A DNA stretch of 64,000 nt from assembly GCA_964244295.1 (NCBI GenBank), contig CAXTIG010000005.1, forward strand, positions 124,001 to 188,000. The letters run 5' to 3'. A program made the position numbers and the translations under genes. Source of the stretch: JAJAZB01 sp964244295. Lineage in GTDB: Bacteria > Bacteroidota > Bacteroidia > Cytophagales > Spirosomataceae. Positions within the stretch are counted from its first letter, which is position 1; the number at the start of each line of letters is the position of its first letter. The notes below the pieces were generated by a model. The model ran no database searches and was not told the DNA's origin. It saw only the letters and a list, made by a program, of their open reading frames with translations. This document shows, in pieces, positions 56,183 through 64,000 of this stretch.

Positions 56183-57838
56183 TCAAAACCCCGCCAAAAA
56201 CGCCCCCACCGTCGCCTCGCTCAGGCGCAGCAGCGGGCCGGGAAAAATGCCCAACAGCAGCGTCAGCGCGGCGAGGGGCACGAGCGTTAGCCTTTCCCGA
56301 AGGGTCAAATCCGTCAGCAACCTAGCTTCGTGCCGCGACCAGAACGCGCCGAAAAACAAGCGCTGGAGCGTCCACAAAAAATAGCCCGCCGCCAAAACCA
56401 AGCCTAGCGAACCCACCGGGGCCATCCAGGTGGGCAGGTGCGGGCTGTTGAAGGCGCCCATCAGCGTGAAAAATTCCCCGACAAACCCCGACAGCGCGGG
56501 CAGGCCCAGCGAGCCGAAAAACGCCACCGCCGTGAGCGCCACGTAGCCCGGCATCGGCGCGGCCAGGCCCCGGTAGCTGTCGAGGCGGCGGTCGTGGGTG
56601 CGCTCGTAGAGCACGCCCGCCAGCAAAAACAGCATGGCCGACAGCACCCCGTGGCTGACCATCTGAAACACGGCTCCATTCAATCCTTCGGCGGTGAGGG
56701 CGCTGATGCCCAGCAGCACGAAGCCCATGTGCGAGACCGAGGAGTAGGCAATCATCTTTTTCAAATCGCCCTGCGCCAGCGCGTTGAGCGCCCCGTACAC
56801 GATGCTCAACACGCCCAGTCCACCCAGCCAGGGCGCGAACTGGACGGCCTGTTCGCCAAAAATCGGGTACGCCACCCGCAGGAACCCGTAGCCGCCGATT
56901 TTGAGCATGATTCCCGCCAGCACCACCGACACCGGCGTGGGGGCTTCGACGTGCGCGTCGGGGAGCCAGGTATGCAGGGGCACGATGGGGAGTTTGACGG
57001 CGAAACCGATGAACACCAGCCAAAAGGCCAGCGTCCGGGCCGACAGGCCGAACACCTCCTGGGAAGCCGCCAGGTTGAGCAGCGAGTTGGGCAGGTAATT
57101 ATCCGGCTCGGTCAGGTACGGCAGGCTGAAGGTGTGGACAATGGCTTCGGGCGGAATGGTGCTTTTCTGGAGCATCGTCTGCACGTTGGCGAGCATCTCG
57201 GGAGTTACCCCGGCGGCGGAGTCGGCCAGACCCAGGGTCAGGGCGGTTTCGAGCGGGTCCATCACCGAGAGGTACAGCGCAATCATTACGAGCAGGATGC
57301 ACACCGACCCGGCGAAAGTGTAGAGGAAAAATTTGATGCTGGCGTACTCGCGCCGCGCGCCGCCCCAGAGGCCGATGAGGAAGTACATCGGCAGCAGCAT
57401 GAACTCGAAAAACAGGAAAAACAAGAAGAAATCGAGGGCCACGAAACAGCCCATCAGACTGGCACTCAGCAGCAGGTACAGCGCATGGTAGGCCCGTTGC
57501 TTTTCCCGAATTTCAAACGAAGAAACCGCCCCCACCGCCAGCACGAGGCCCGAAAGCAGTACGAGCGGCAGACTGAGGCCATCGACACCCAGCAAATAAT
57601 CGATGGAAACCACCCCCAGCGGGCCGAGCGAAAGAGTAATCCAGTTCGCTTTTTCCAAAAACTGATAGCCCGTCGAAACGCGGTCGAACTGAACCGCCAG
57701 CACCAGCACCAGGGCAAAATTGAGCAGACTCACCCCCAATGTAATCCAGCGAAAAAGGCTCTGAACCCGGCGGGGAAGCCCCAGCACCAACGCCGACGCG
57801 AGCAGGGGAAGAAAAATAAGCAGGGAGAGAAGGGGCAT
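56183..57838 (-). CDS. nuoM: NADH-quinone oxidoreductase subunit M
   Basis: 551 residues from ATG 57838 (MPLLSLLIFLPLLASALVLG). It has the antiporter-like motifs LFFEFMLLPMYFLIGLWGG (conserved Glu), VKLPIVPLHTWLPDAHVEAP and IAYSSVSHMGFVLLGI. A soluble loop (residues about 210-260) is larger than in E. coli but usual for Bacteroidota. It acts in proton pumping of complex I. Confidence 0.93.
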   Translation of the reverse strand: MPLLSLLIFLPLLASALVLGLPRRVQSLFRWITLGVSLLNFALVLVLAVQFDRVSTGYQFLEKANWITLSLGPLGVVSIDYLLGVDGLSLPLVLLSGLVLAVGAVSSFEIREKQRAYHALYLLLSASLMGCFVALDFFLFFLFFEFMLLPMYFLIGLWGGARREYASIKFFLYTFAGSVCILLVMIALYLSVMDPLETALTLGLADSAAGVTPEMLANVQTMLQKSTIPPEAIVHTFSLPYLTEPDNYLPNSLLNLAASQEVFGLSARTLAFWLVFIGFAVKLPIVPLHTWLPDAHVEAPTPVSVVLAGIMLKIGGYGFLRVAYPIFGEQAVQFAPWLGGLGVLSIVYGALNALAQGDLKKMIAYSSVSHMGFVLLGISALTAEGLNGAVFQMVSHGVLSAMLFLLAGVLYERTHDRRLDSYRGLAAPMPGYVALTAVAFFGSLGLPALSGFVGEFFTLMGAFNSPHLPTWMAPVGSLGLVLAAGYFLWTLQRLFFGAFWSRHEARLLTDLTLRERLTLVPLAALTLLLGIFPGPLLRLSEATVGAFLAGF

Positions 57839-57868
57839 TGGCAGACGAAAAGGCAAAAATAGGCTGCC

Positions 57869-57949
57869 AGTTTTCAGTTTGTAGTTTTCGGTTTTCAGTT
57901 TTACTGCTGAAAAGCCAAACTGAAGACTGACGACTGAAAACTGAAAACT
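57869..57949. repeat. CAGTTTTCAGTTT-type inverted repeat
   Basis: AGTTTTCAGTTTGTAGTTTT (from 57869) is partly complementary to the right arm ending ACTGAAAACTGAAAACT (57949). It fills the gap between nuoM and the DUF421 gene. Confidence 0.6.
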
Positions 57950-57950
57950 T

Positions 57951-58655
57951 TTATTTCACCCGCCTCTCCTGGCAAGCCGCTACCCACTCGATGCGCTGGC
58001 AGCGCGGACAAGGCTGGTTGGTCAGGGTGGGTTGGAGCGGTTCGACGTTGCCGCAAAAGGTGCAGGCGTATTCGCCCGCTTCGGGAATGCGCTTCGACTT
58101 GCGGGCAAACACTTCGGGTAGCACCGGCAGGCCGGGTTTTACGTCCTCGTCTTCGTAAAAAAACAGGCTGATGCCCCCGCTGCTTTCGATGTAGGCTTTG
58201 CGCACCTGTCCGAGGTGTTCGATGCCCGCCAGTCGCATTTCCATGAAAAATTCGTCCTGGCCCAGGTCTTCTTTTTTAAATTCTTCGATGGAAAACCGGC
58301 CTTCTTCAATCAGGCAAACCACTTTCCCCTCCACGATTTCCTCGAATTTCGACGATTTCGCAGCCCAACTGGTCAGGGTGCGGTAACTCAGAATCACCAC
58401 CGTAAAAACGAGAATGGCGGGCAACAGGCCCACGTCGTGGTAAAACATCGGGTCGCCCGCCGCCGAGCCGAGGCCGATGATGATCACCAGTTCGAAGACC
58501 GACAACTGGCGCACGGCCCGTTTACCCGTGGCCCGCAGCCCGATGAAAATCACCACGAACATCACCAGCGTCCGTCCCAGCACTTCCACCAGAAAATGCA
58601 GCGGCGTTTCGCCCAGTAAAATCCGTTGCCAGTCGGAGAGTTGGTAGTCGTTCAT
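57951..58655 (-). CDS. DUF421 membrane protein with C-terminal zinc ribbon
   Basis: 234 residues. Three membrane helices (LVEVLGRTLVMFVVIFIGLR, LSVFELVIIIGLGSAAGDPM and LLPAILVFTVVILSYRTLTS) are followed by the YetF/YcaP-like cytoplasmic domain (KSSKFEEIVEGKVVCLIEEG, EFFMEMRLAGIEHLGQVRKA, YIESSGGISLFFYED). A C-terminal tail with CTFCGN and CPRCQ looks like a zinc ribbon, which most DUF421 proteins lack. The function is unknown. It sits between nuoM and nuoL but is not a complex I subunit. Confidence 0.82.
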   Translation of the reverse strand: MNDYQLSDWQRILLGETPLHFLVEVLGRTLVMFVVIFIGLRATGKRAVRQLSVFELVIIIGLGSAAGDPMFYHDVGLLPAILVFTVVILSYRTLTSWAAKSSKFEEIVEGKVVCLIEEGRFSIEEFKKEDLGQDEFFMEMRLAGIEHLGQVRKAYIESSGGISLFFYEDEDVKPGLPVLPEVFARKSKRIPEAGEYACTFCGNVEPLQPTLTNQPCPRCQRIEWVAACQERRVK

Positions 58656-58659
58656 TTTT

Positions 58660-58791
58660 ATTGAGTGATTGAGTGAGGAGGTGATTGAGTGAGGAGGTGA
58701 TTGAGTGAGGAAGTGATTGAGTGAGGGACTGATTTAGTGAGAATTGAAATGCCTTTTTTCACTCAATCACCTCCTCACTCAATCACTCAAT
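58660..58791. repeat. GATTGAGTGA tandem and inverted repeat
   Basis: 58660-58692 (33 nt) is the exact complement of 58759-58791. Between them are further near-tandem units of GTGATTGAGTGAGGA. The right arm contains the nuoL stop codon (58787-58789), so the repeat overlaps the coding end. Confidence 0.8.
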
Positions 58792-60619
58792 AAACCAGCA
58801 GCCAGCCCAGCACTAGCCCCAACCCCAGCAGCGCGGCCACGACGTAGCCTTGCACCTGCCCGCCCTGGCTGCGGCGGGTGAGTTGGCCCAGTGTTCCGGC
58901 CAGCCGGGCGGCGAGGTTGACGAGGCCGTCCACCCCCACCCGGTCGAACCAGCCGACGACGTGCGCCGTCACTACGCCCGCCACGCCGACGGCGTTCACG
59001 GCGCGGTCCACCGCGCGGCGGTCGGTTTGTCGGGCCAGGGCGCTAAGGCGGAGCACCGGGGTGGTGGCGATTTTTTCGTAAAAACTATCGAGCGTTGGCA
59101 CCGACGAGGCGGCGCGACTTCGGGTAAACCAGGCTCCGGCCACCCCGCCCACCGTCGCCAACCCGGCCCCGATTTCAACCCACATCGGCACCTCGCCAAC
59201 AGCGAAGGGGTTCAGCCAAACCACCCAGCCCAGCGAAAAAACGGCCAACAGCGCCACGGGCAGGCCCATCGAAAACGGCGGTTCGTGGACGTGCGACAGC
59301 GTTTCGGCGCTGCCCCTGAATTTCCCAAAAAACACCAACCCCGCCTGCCGCGTGAGGTACGCCGCCGTGAGCGCCGCCGAGCCGAGCGCCGCCGCCGGAA
59401 TGAACCAGGCCAGCGGGTTCGTCCCTGTTTCGGCCCAACGAAACGCCGCCGCGACGAGGGCGTCTTTCGAGAAAAATCCGCTTGTGAGCGGTACCCCCGC
59501 CAGCGCCGCCGCACACACGGCGTAGGCGGCAAAAGTGAGCGGAAGTTTTTGGCGCAGCCCACCCATCCGGGCCATGTGTTGCTCGTGGTGCAGGGCGTGA
59601 ATGACGCTGCCCGCCGCCAGAAACAGCCCGGCTTTGAAGGCCGCGTGGGTGAGCAGGTGGAACAACGCCGCATCGCGGGCACCCACGCCCATGCCGAGTA
59701 CCATCAGGCCGAGTTGGGAGATGGTCGAGTAGGCCAGCACTTTTTTGATGTCGGTCTGCGAAAGCGCGTACACCGCCCCCAGCACGGTGCTGATGGCCCC
59801 CACCGCCGCTACGACCGTGAGCGCGTTGGGGGCCAGGGCCGGGTGGAGCCGCCCCAGCAGGAAAATGCCCGCCGCCACCATCGTGGCCGCGTGGAGCAGG
59901 GCGCTCACCGGCGTGGGGCCTTCCATCGCGTCGGGCAGCCAGGTGTGGAGGGGGAATTGGGCGGATTTGCCCACCGCGCCGCCGAAAAGCAGGAGAGAGT
60001 TGAGAGTTGAGAGTTGAGAGTTGAAAAGTGAAAATTGAAAATTTTCGGTTTCGCGGAAAACGCCGAAGACGCCGAGCAGCAGGCAGACATCCCCGATTCG
60101 GTTGATTAAAAAAGCTTTTTTGGCGGCTTGCACGGCGGCGGGGCGGCGGTACCAGAAGCCGATGAGCAGGTACGAGGCCAGGCCCACCAGTTCCCAAAAG
60201 CCGTAGAGCACCAGCAGATTATCCGTCACGACCAGGCCCAGCATGGCCCCGGTGAAGAGTTGGAGAAAAGCGAAATAGCGGGTTTTATCCGGCTCGTCTT
60301 TTAAATACCCCAGCGAGTAAATTTGCACGAGCAGCGCCACGCCGGGCACGAGCAGGAGCATGGTGGCGGTGAGCGAATCGAGGTAGAAGCCGAAGGACAG
60401 GGCGGTGTTACCGACCGAAAACCAGTCGAATCGCAGCAACAGCGGCGTTTTTTGAAAAAACCCCAGCACTAGCCAGGCGCTCAGTGCCAGGCCCGCCGCC
60501 GTCAGGGTGCAGGCTAGTGGCCCGGCCCAGAGGTTCGCTTTTTTTCCAGAAAAAATCAGGGTGAAAAACCCGGCGAAGGGCAGGAGCAGCAGGAGCCAAA
60601 ACAAAAAAGCCGGAGTCAT
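58787..60619 (-). CDS. nuoL: NADH-quinone oxidoreductase subunit L
   Basis: 610 residues. Motifs are FWELVGLASYLLIGFWY (conserved Glu), LLFGGAVGKSAQFPLHTWLP, DAMEGPTPVSALLHAATMVA, VLAYSTISQLGLMVLGMGVG and a C-terminal helix region. Just before LLLFGG there is a low-complexity segment (NFQFSLFNSQLSTLNS, residues about 192-209) encoded by a simple repeat. It is the first gene of the nuoL, DUF421, nuoM, nuoN run. The other nuo genes are not in the window. Confidence 0.93.
   Translation of the reverse strand: MTPAFLFWLLLLLPFAGFFTLIFSGKKANLWAGPLACTLTAAGLALSAWLVLGFFQKTPLLLRFDWFSVGNTALSFGFYLDSLTATMLLLVPGVALLVQIYSLGYLKDEPDKTRYFAFLQLFTGAMLGLVVTDNLLVLYGFWELVGLASYLLIGFWYRRPAAVQAAKKAFLINRIGDVCLLLGVFGVFRETENFQFSLFNSQLSTLNSLLLFGGAVGKSAQFPLHTWLPDAMEGPTPVSALLHAATMVAAGIFLLGRLHPALAPNALTVVAAVGAISTVLGAVYALSQTDIKKVLAYSTISQLGLMVLGMGVGARDAALFHLLTHAAFKAGLFLAAGSVIHALHHEQHMARMGGLRQKLPLTFAAYAVCAAALAGVPLTSGFFSKDALVAAAFRWAETGTNPLAWFIPAAALGSAALTAAYLTRQAGLVFFGKFRGSAETLSHVHEPPFSMGLPVALLAVFSLGWVVWLNPFAVGEVPMWVEIGAGLATVGGVAGAWFTRSRAASSVPTLDSFYEKIATTPVLRLSALARQTDRRAVDRAVNAVGVAGVVTAHVVGWFDRVGVDGLVNLAARLAGTLGQLTRRSQGGQVQGYVVAALLGLGLVLGWLLVY
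59994..60045. repeat. GAGTTGAGA tandem repeat inside nuoL
   Basis: Several near-tandem copies of TTGAGAG (TGAGAGTTGAGAGTTGAGAG) followed by AAAATTGAAAATTTT. The type of sequence matches intergenic simple repeats elsewhere in the window, but here it is read in frame by nuoL. Confidence 0.7.
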
Positions 60620-60754
60620 GGCCGCAAATATCCGATGCCGACGCGGGCAAACCTACGCGGAAGGCGGTAACCCGGAAAAAGGAGAGACCTCCTACCCTAC
60701 CTCGCGGGGGAACAAGGCCACTTTTTTAAGTATTGTGGATAATCTTCTGTTCTG

Positions 60755-60818
60755 CCGATGGCGCAGATTTTCGCAGAACCCCGAGTGCTTGGGGTTCTGC
60801 GAAAATCTGCGCCATCGG
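60755..60818. repeat. 28-bp perfect inverted repeat
   Basis: Arms 60755-60782 and 60791-60818 are exact complements (core GGCGCAGATTTTCGCAGAAC) around an 8-nt loop. It lies in the divergent gap between nuoL and the sensor pseudogene. Confidence 0.75.
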
Positions 60819-60921
60819 TGGGAAACTCAAGACCTGTTGCGAAAGTCCTGAGGTAATCACCCCATCCCCTCTCCCCTGGCACGGTCGGAAGTCCGGCGTT
60901 TTCAGTAGATTGAACGTCAAT

Positions 60922-63900
60922 TTGCGCAACCGATTCGTGTTTCTGGTTTTCATACGTCACTCACTCAAGGGCCTGGCCCGGTGGAACCTGTTGGTTTTAA
61001 TGGGATTGAGCCAGCCGGGAATGGCTCAATCGGCCTTTCCTACCCAGGCCGAAAGCCTCACCGATCGCCAGGGACTGCCCCAGGCCTTCGTTCCGGCCAT
61101 CACCCAGGATCGCCAGGGGTTCATCTGGATGGCCACCCGCAACGGGCTGTGCCGTTACGACGGAAGCCGGTTCCGGGTCTTCCAACCCGACCCCAGCGGA
61201 AAACCTTCCCTGGCTTCCTCGGGGGTGGTCAACGTCAAACCCGGCGCGGGCGGGCGGCTGTGGGTAGCCAGTGAGCAAGGTAACCTTGACCTCCTCGATC
61301 CCTTACGCGAAACCGTTCGGTCCATTTCCCGCCAGCCCTTTTACCAGCGGCACTTCGGTCGCCTTACCCTGGAGAATTACTACCCGGATCGCCGGAATCG
61401 CCTTTGGCTCACGTTCAGTCAGGCCAGGCTGGCCTGTGTTGACCTGCGCACGCAAGCCGTTCGCTGGTACAAGCATCAGACAGCAAATGCCCCTACTCCG
61501 AGCCGTGATGGAATCACGGCCGTGACGGAAGACGCACGGGAAATCCTGTGGGTAGGTACCACCACCGGTCTGAATCGGCTCGATGCCCGCACGGGTCGGT
61601 TCACGCACTACCGCCACCAGGCGGGTAACCCCGCTTCGATTCCCAACGAGGTGTTCAGCGATGTGTGTCCGCTCCGTAACGGGGAAATTCTCCTGCTCTC
61701 GCGTCGACACGTCACCCTGCTCGATCCCCGCACCGGGCACAGCCGGGTCTTTCCCATTGCCGAACCGGGCGAACGCTGGTGGTTGGCCCATGTTGTCTGC
61801 GACGCTCAGGGAAACGTGTATTTCCACCACTACGACCGGGTGTTTCGCTTCAACGAACGGCAGGGGGTACAACTCGTTTTGCGGCCCGACTGGCGATGCC
61901 AGGCCCTGTTCGTGGACCGCTCCGACGTGCTGTGGATCGGCACCAACGGGGTGGGCGTGCGCAAGTACAACCTGCGGGCCAGTCCGTTTCAGACCCAACC
62001 CTACCGCCAGAGCTTTCCGACCGACCTGCTGAGGGATTTTCTGGGGGTGCCCGACGACCAGGTTCCGCGTTTCCCGCCCAATGCCACCGGGTACGTTTTC
62101 CGCCATGCCTTCGACGGGACGGGGAAACTTTGGTTCAATGTGGGCAGCACGCCCTTTTACCAACTCGACCTGCGTACCAGACAGGTCCGGACCATTCCGT
62201 TTCCCCTCCAGTTTTACGGCTATCAGATGGATCAGGCGGCTCCGTTGGGTACCGATCCGCAGGGCCGGGTCTGGGCGATTTATGACTCCCTGACGGTCTG
62301 GTACGACACACCCCACCAGCGCTGGGTCCCATTCCCCCACCGGTTTGCGCACCACATCCACTCCAGGGTCCTTCAGCTTGTCGTCGATGAACGGGCGTTG
62401 TGGCTGGCCACGGCCACCGAAGGCCTGTGCCGGGTTGACCGCGTCAGCGGCGAAGTGCGCTGGTTTCGTCACCAGCCCCAGCCCCGCGACCCGCAGTCGT
62501 TGAGCAACGATGCCCTGTTTTGTCTTTCGGCGGACCCGGCGGACCCCAACCGCCTGTGGGTGGGCACCTTCGGCGGGGGGGCTGTGTGCCTTCGACAAAC
62601 GGACCGGCACCTGCCGCCGCCTGACGGTGGCCGACGGCCTGCCCAACAACGTCGTTTACGTTGCCCTGCCCGATCAGTAGGGCTTCCTGTGGGTGGGCAC
62701 CAACCAGGGCATCTGCCGGCTGGACCGCCGCACGTTTCACGCCCAGACCTACACCAGCCATGACGGGTTACTGGCCGACGAATTCAACCGCTTTCACTTC
62801 CTGCACCTGCCTGACGACCGCATCCTGGCGGGGGGAATCGAAGGCATTACGGCCTTTTATCCCCGGCAGATTCAACTCGACCCTTACCAGCCCGCCGTGG
62901 AACTGACGGGCCTGCAACTCAACAACCACCCCGTTGAGCCGGAACCAGACTCGCCCACCGGGTTGCTCCCCATCCAGGCCGTGAGCGACCTGGACCTGCC
63001 CCATGACCAGAATTTTCTGACCATTGAATTCGCGGCCCTGCAATTCAACAAGGGTGGGAAAAACCGCTACCGCTACCGGCTCGACGGACTGGATGAGGAC
63101 TGGGTCGAAACCGACCGGCCCCTGGCCGTATACACCGGCCTGAGTCCGGGTGGCTACGTGCTGCGGCTGAACGCCTCCAACACCTCGGGGGTGTGGAGCG
63201 ACCGGGTGCGTACGCTGCGGGTACGGATTCACCCACCGCTGTGGGCACGGTGGTGGGCCTACGTGGCCTACGCCCTCGCGTTGGTCGGCATTGCGTACCT
63301 GCTCAGTCGCTCGTACCGCAATCGGCTACGGTTGCGGCGGGCCGTGATTCGCCAGCAGCAACAGGCCGAGCAGTTGCGGGTGCTGGATGAGTTGAAGACC
63401 CGGTTTTTCTCGAACATCACCCACGAGTTCCGCACGCCGTTGACGCTGATCATTTCGCCGGTGGAAAAACTGGTGCAGGAAACCAGCGATGCCCGGCTGC
63501 GAAGCTATCTTCAACCGGTGCTACGCAACGCCAACCAGGTGCTGCGGCTCATCAATCAGTTGCTCGATGTATCGAAACTCGAAGCGGGTGCCCTGCCCGT
63601 GGAGGCGGTGTGGGGCCACGTCGGCGAGTTGGTGCAGGCGCTGGGTACCGGGGCCGAAGCCAAAGCCATTCAGCTTACCTACCACAACCAGGCGTCGGCG
63701 GAGTACTGGTTTGATCCGGATAAACTGGAGCGCATCGTCTCGAACTTAGTGGCCAATGCGGTAAAATTTACGCCCGAAGGGGGGCAGGTCGAGGTCAGTC
63801 TGGCTCCTTTGGCCGAGGGGAACGGAATTGAGTTGCGGGTTCACGATACGGGCCGGGGCATTCCGGCGGAGAGCCTGGAGCGCATTTTCGACCGTTTTTA

Positions 63901-64000
63901 TCGGGTCGATGAAGGACCCGGCGGAGGTCCACAAGGCACCGGCATCGGGTTGGCGTTGGTCAAGGAACTGGTGGACTTGCAGGGCGGCACCATCGCCGTC
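60922..64000 (+). pseudogene. Reg_prop/Y_Y_Y hybrid-type sensor kinase, broken, runs off right edge
   Basis: The N-terminal part, from about TTG 60922 (or GTG 60937), has a signal peptide (LLVLMGLSQPGMAQ) and Reg_prop repeats (DRQGFIWMATRNGLCRYDG, EDAREILWVGTTTGLNRLDA). At 62575-62581 a run of seven Gs shifts the frame, where six would keep GTFGGGLCAFDKRTG in register. In the restored frame there is also a TAG at 62678-62680, where CAG or similar would be expected (ALPDQ-stop-GFLWVGTN). After that the frame stays open to the window end: Y_Y_Y (YRLDGLDEDWVETDRPLAVY), a membrane helix near 63240-63310, HisKA FFSNITHEFRTPL near 63420 and HATPase VSNLVANAVKF with HDTGRGIP and GTGIGLAL. Two lesions suggest a decayed gene rather than a single sequencing error. 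Confidence 0.8.

Noticed and set aside
56438..57862. 474-aa open frame on the plus strand
   Set aside because: Antisense to nuoM; rich in Q, R, H and E with no motif.
57951..58655. DUF421 gene as a complex I subunit
   Set aside because: Only its position suggests this; the sequence matches YetF/YcaP proteins and no known Nuo subunit.
58660..58791. Possible CRISPR array
   Set aside because: Units are about 15 nt, run together without unique spacers and have a complementary arm, so this is a simple inverted tandem repeat; no cas gene is near.
60922..62763. Intact short sensor protein ending at 62763
   Set aside because: The residues after the G7 tract lose all propeller features while another frame regains them, so the end at 62763 is an artefact of the frameshift.

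Overview
The window looks like a chromosome segment of a Bacteroidota bacterium, most likely order Cytophagales (a Spirosoma/Runella-like relative). The grounds are: type A and type B type-IX-secretion C-terminal domains, a SusC/SusD pair, a sensor with Reg_prop/Y_Y_Y domains, a three-subunit sdhCAB operon, Bacteroidota-type promoters (TTTG, about 19-20 nt, TAnnTTTG), and many hairpin repeats between genes. Most of it is GC-rich. The first 7 kb and one gene of a mobile element look visibly richer in AT. The genus is an inference.

Layout. 1-5.5 kb: the start of a 7TMR-DISM sensor (running off the left edge), a lipoprotein, a secreted metalloprotease with three BACON-like repeats, a DsrE-like protein, a DUF1059 protein and a small membrane protein. 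5.6-8 kb: an SGNH-hydrolase-like membrane protein overlapping a GNAT gene, flanked by direct repeats. 8-10.2 kb: a sialidase-like lipoprotein and an SMP-30-like protein. 10.6-14.4 kb: the sdhCAB operon. 14.6-18.5 kb: a large type-B T9SS protein and fabD. 18.67 kb: tRNA-Gln, with a roughly 6.2 kb integrative element inserted at its 3' end. The element is bounded by 23-bp att repeats and carries an integrase, a Rep-like protein, an excisionase-like HTH protein, and cargo that includes a nucleotidyltransferase-fold gene followed by two tandem 79-aa paralogues.

25-30 kb: an OmpA-like lipoprotein with a Ser/Thr kinase, an FMN reductase and a DEAD-box helicase. 30-35.6 kb: secreted or surface proteins (Ig-like T9SS protein, YD-repeat lipoprotein, collagen-like lipoprotein). 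35.7-44.3 kb: a sensor kinase and NarL-type regulator followed by susC/susD, probably a nutrient-uptake locus. 44.4-51 kb: mixed enzymes (HigA-like regulator, MBL-fold hydrolase, phytase-like esterase, RidA, EamA, AAC(6')-like GNAT, TfoX-N, gamma carbonic anhydrase, vanadium haloperoxidase-like). 51-54.2 kb: purF and two tandem DUF4160-DUF2442 pairs, one frameshifted. 54.3-60.6 kb: nuoN, nuoM, a DUF421 gene and nuoL, all on the minus strand. 60.9 kb to the end: a hybrid-type sensor broken by a frameshift and a stop codon.

Two themes stand out. The first is the tRNA-Gln element with its uncharacterised cargo. The second is the spread of hairpin repeats, two of which appear to lie in frame inside coding sequence (nuoN and nuoL). 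All family names come from reading the translations by eye; no database search was run.
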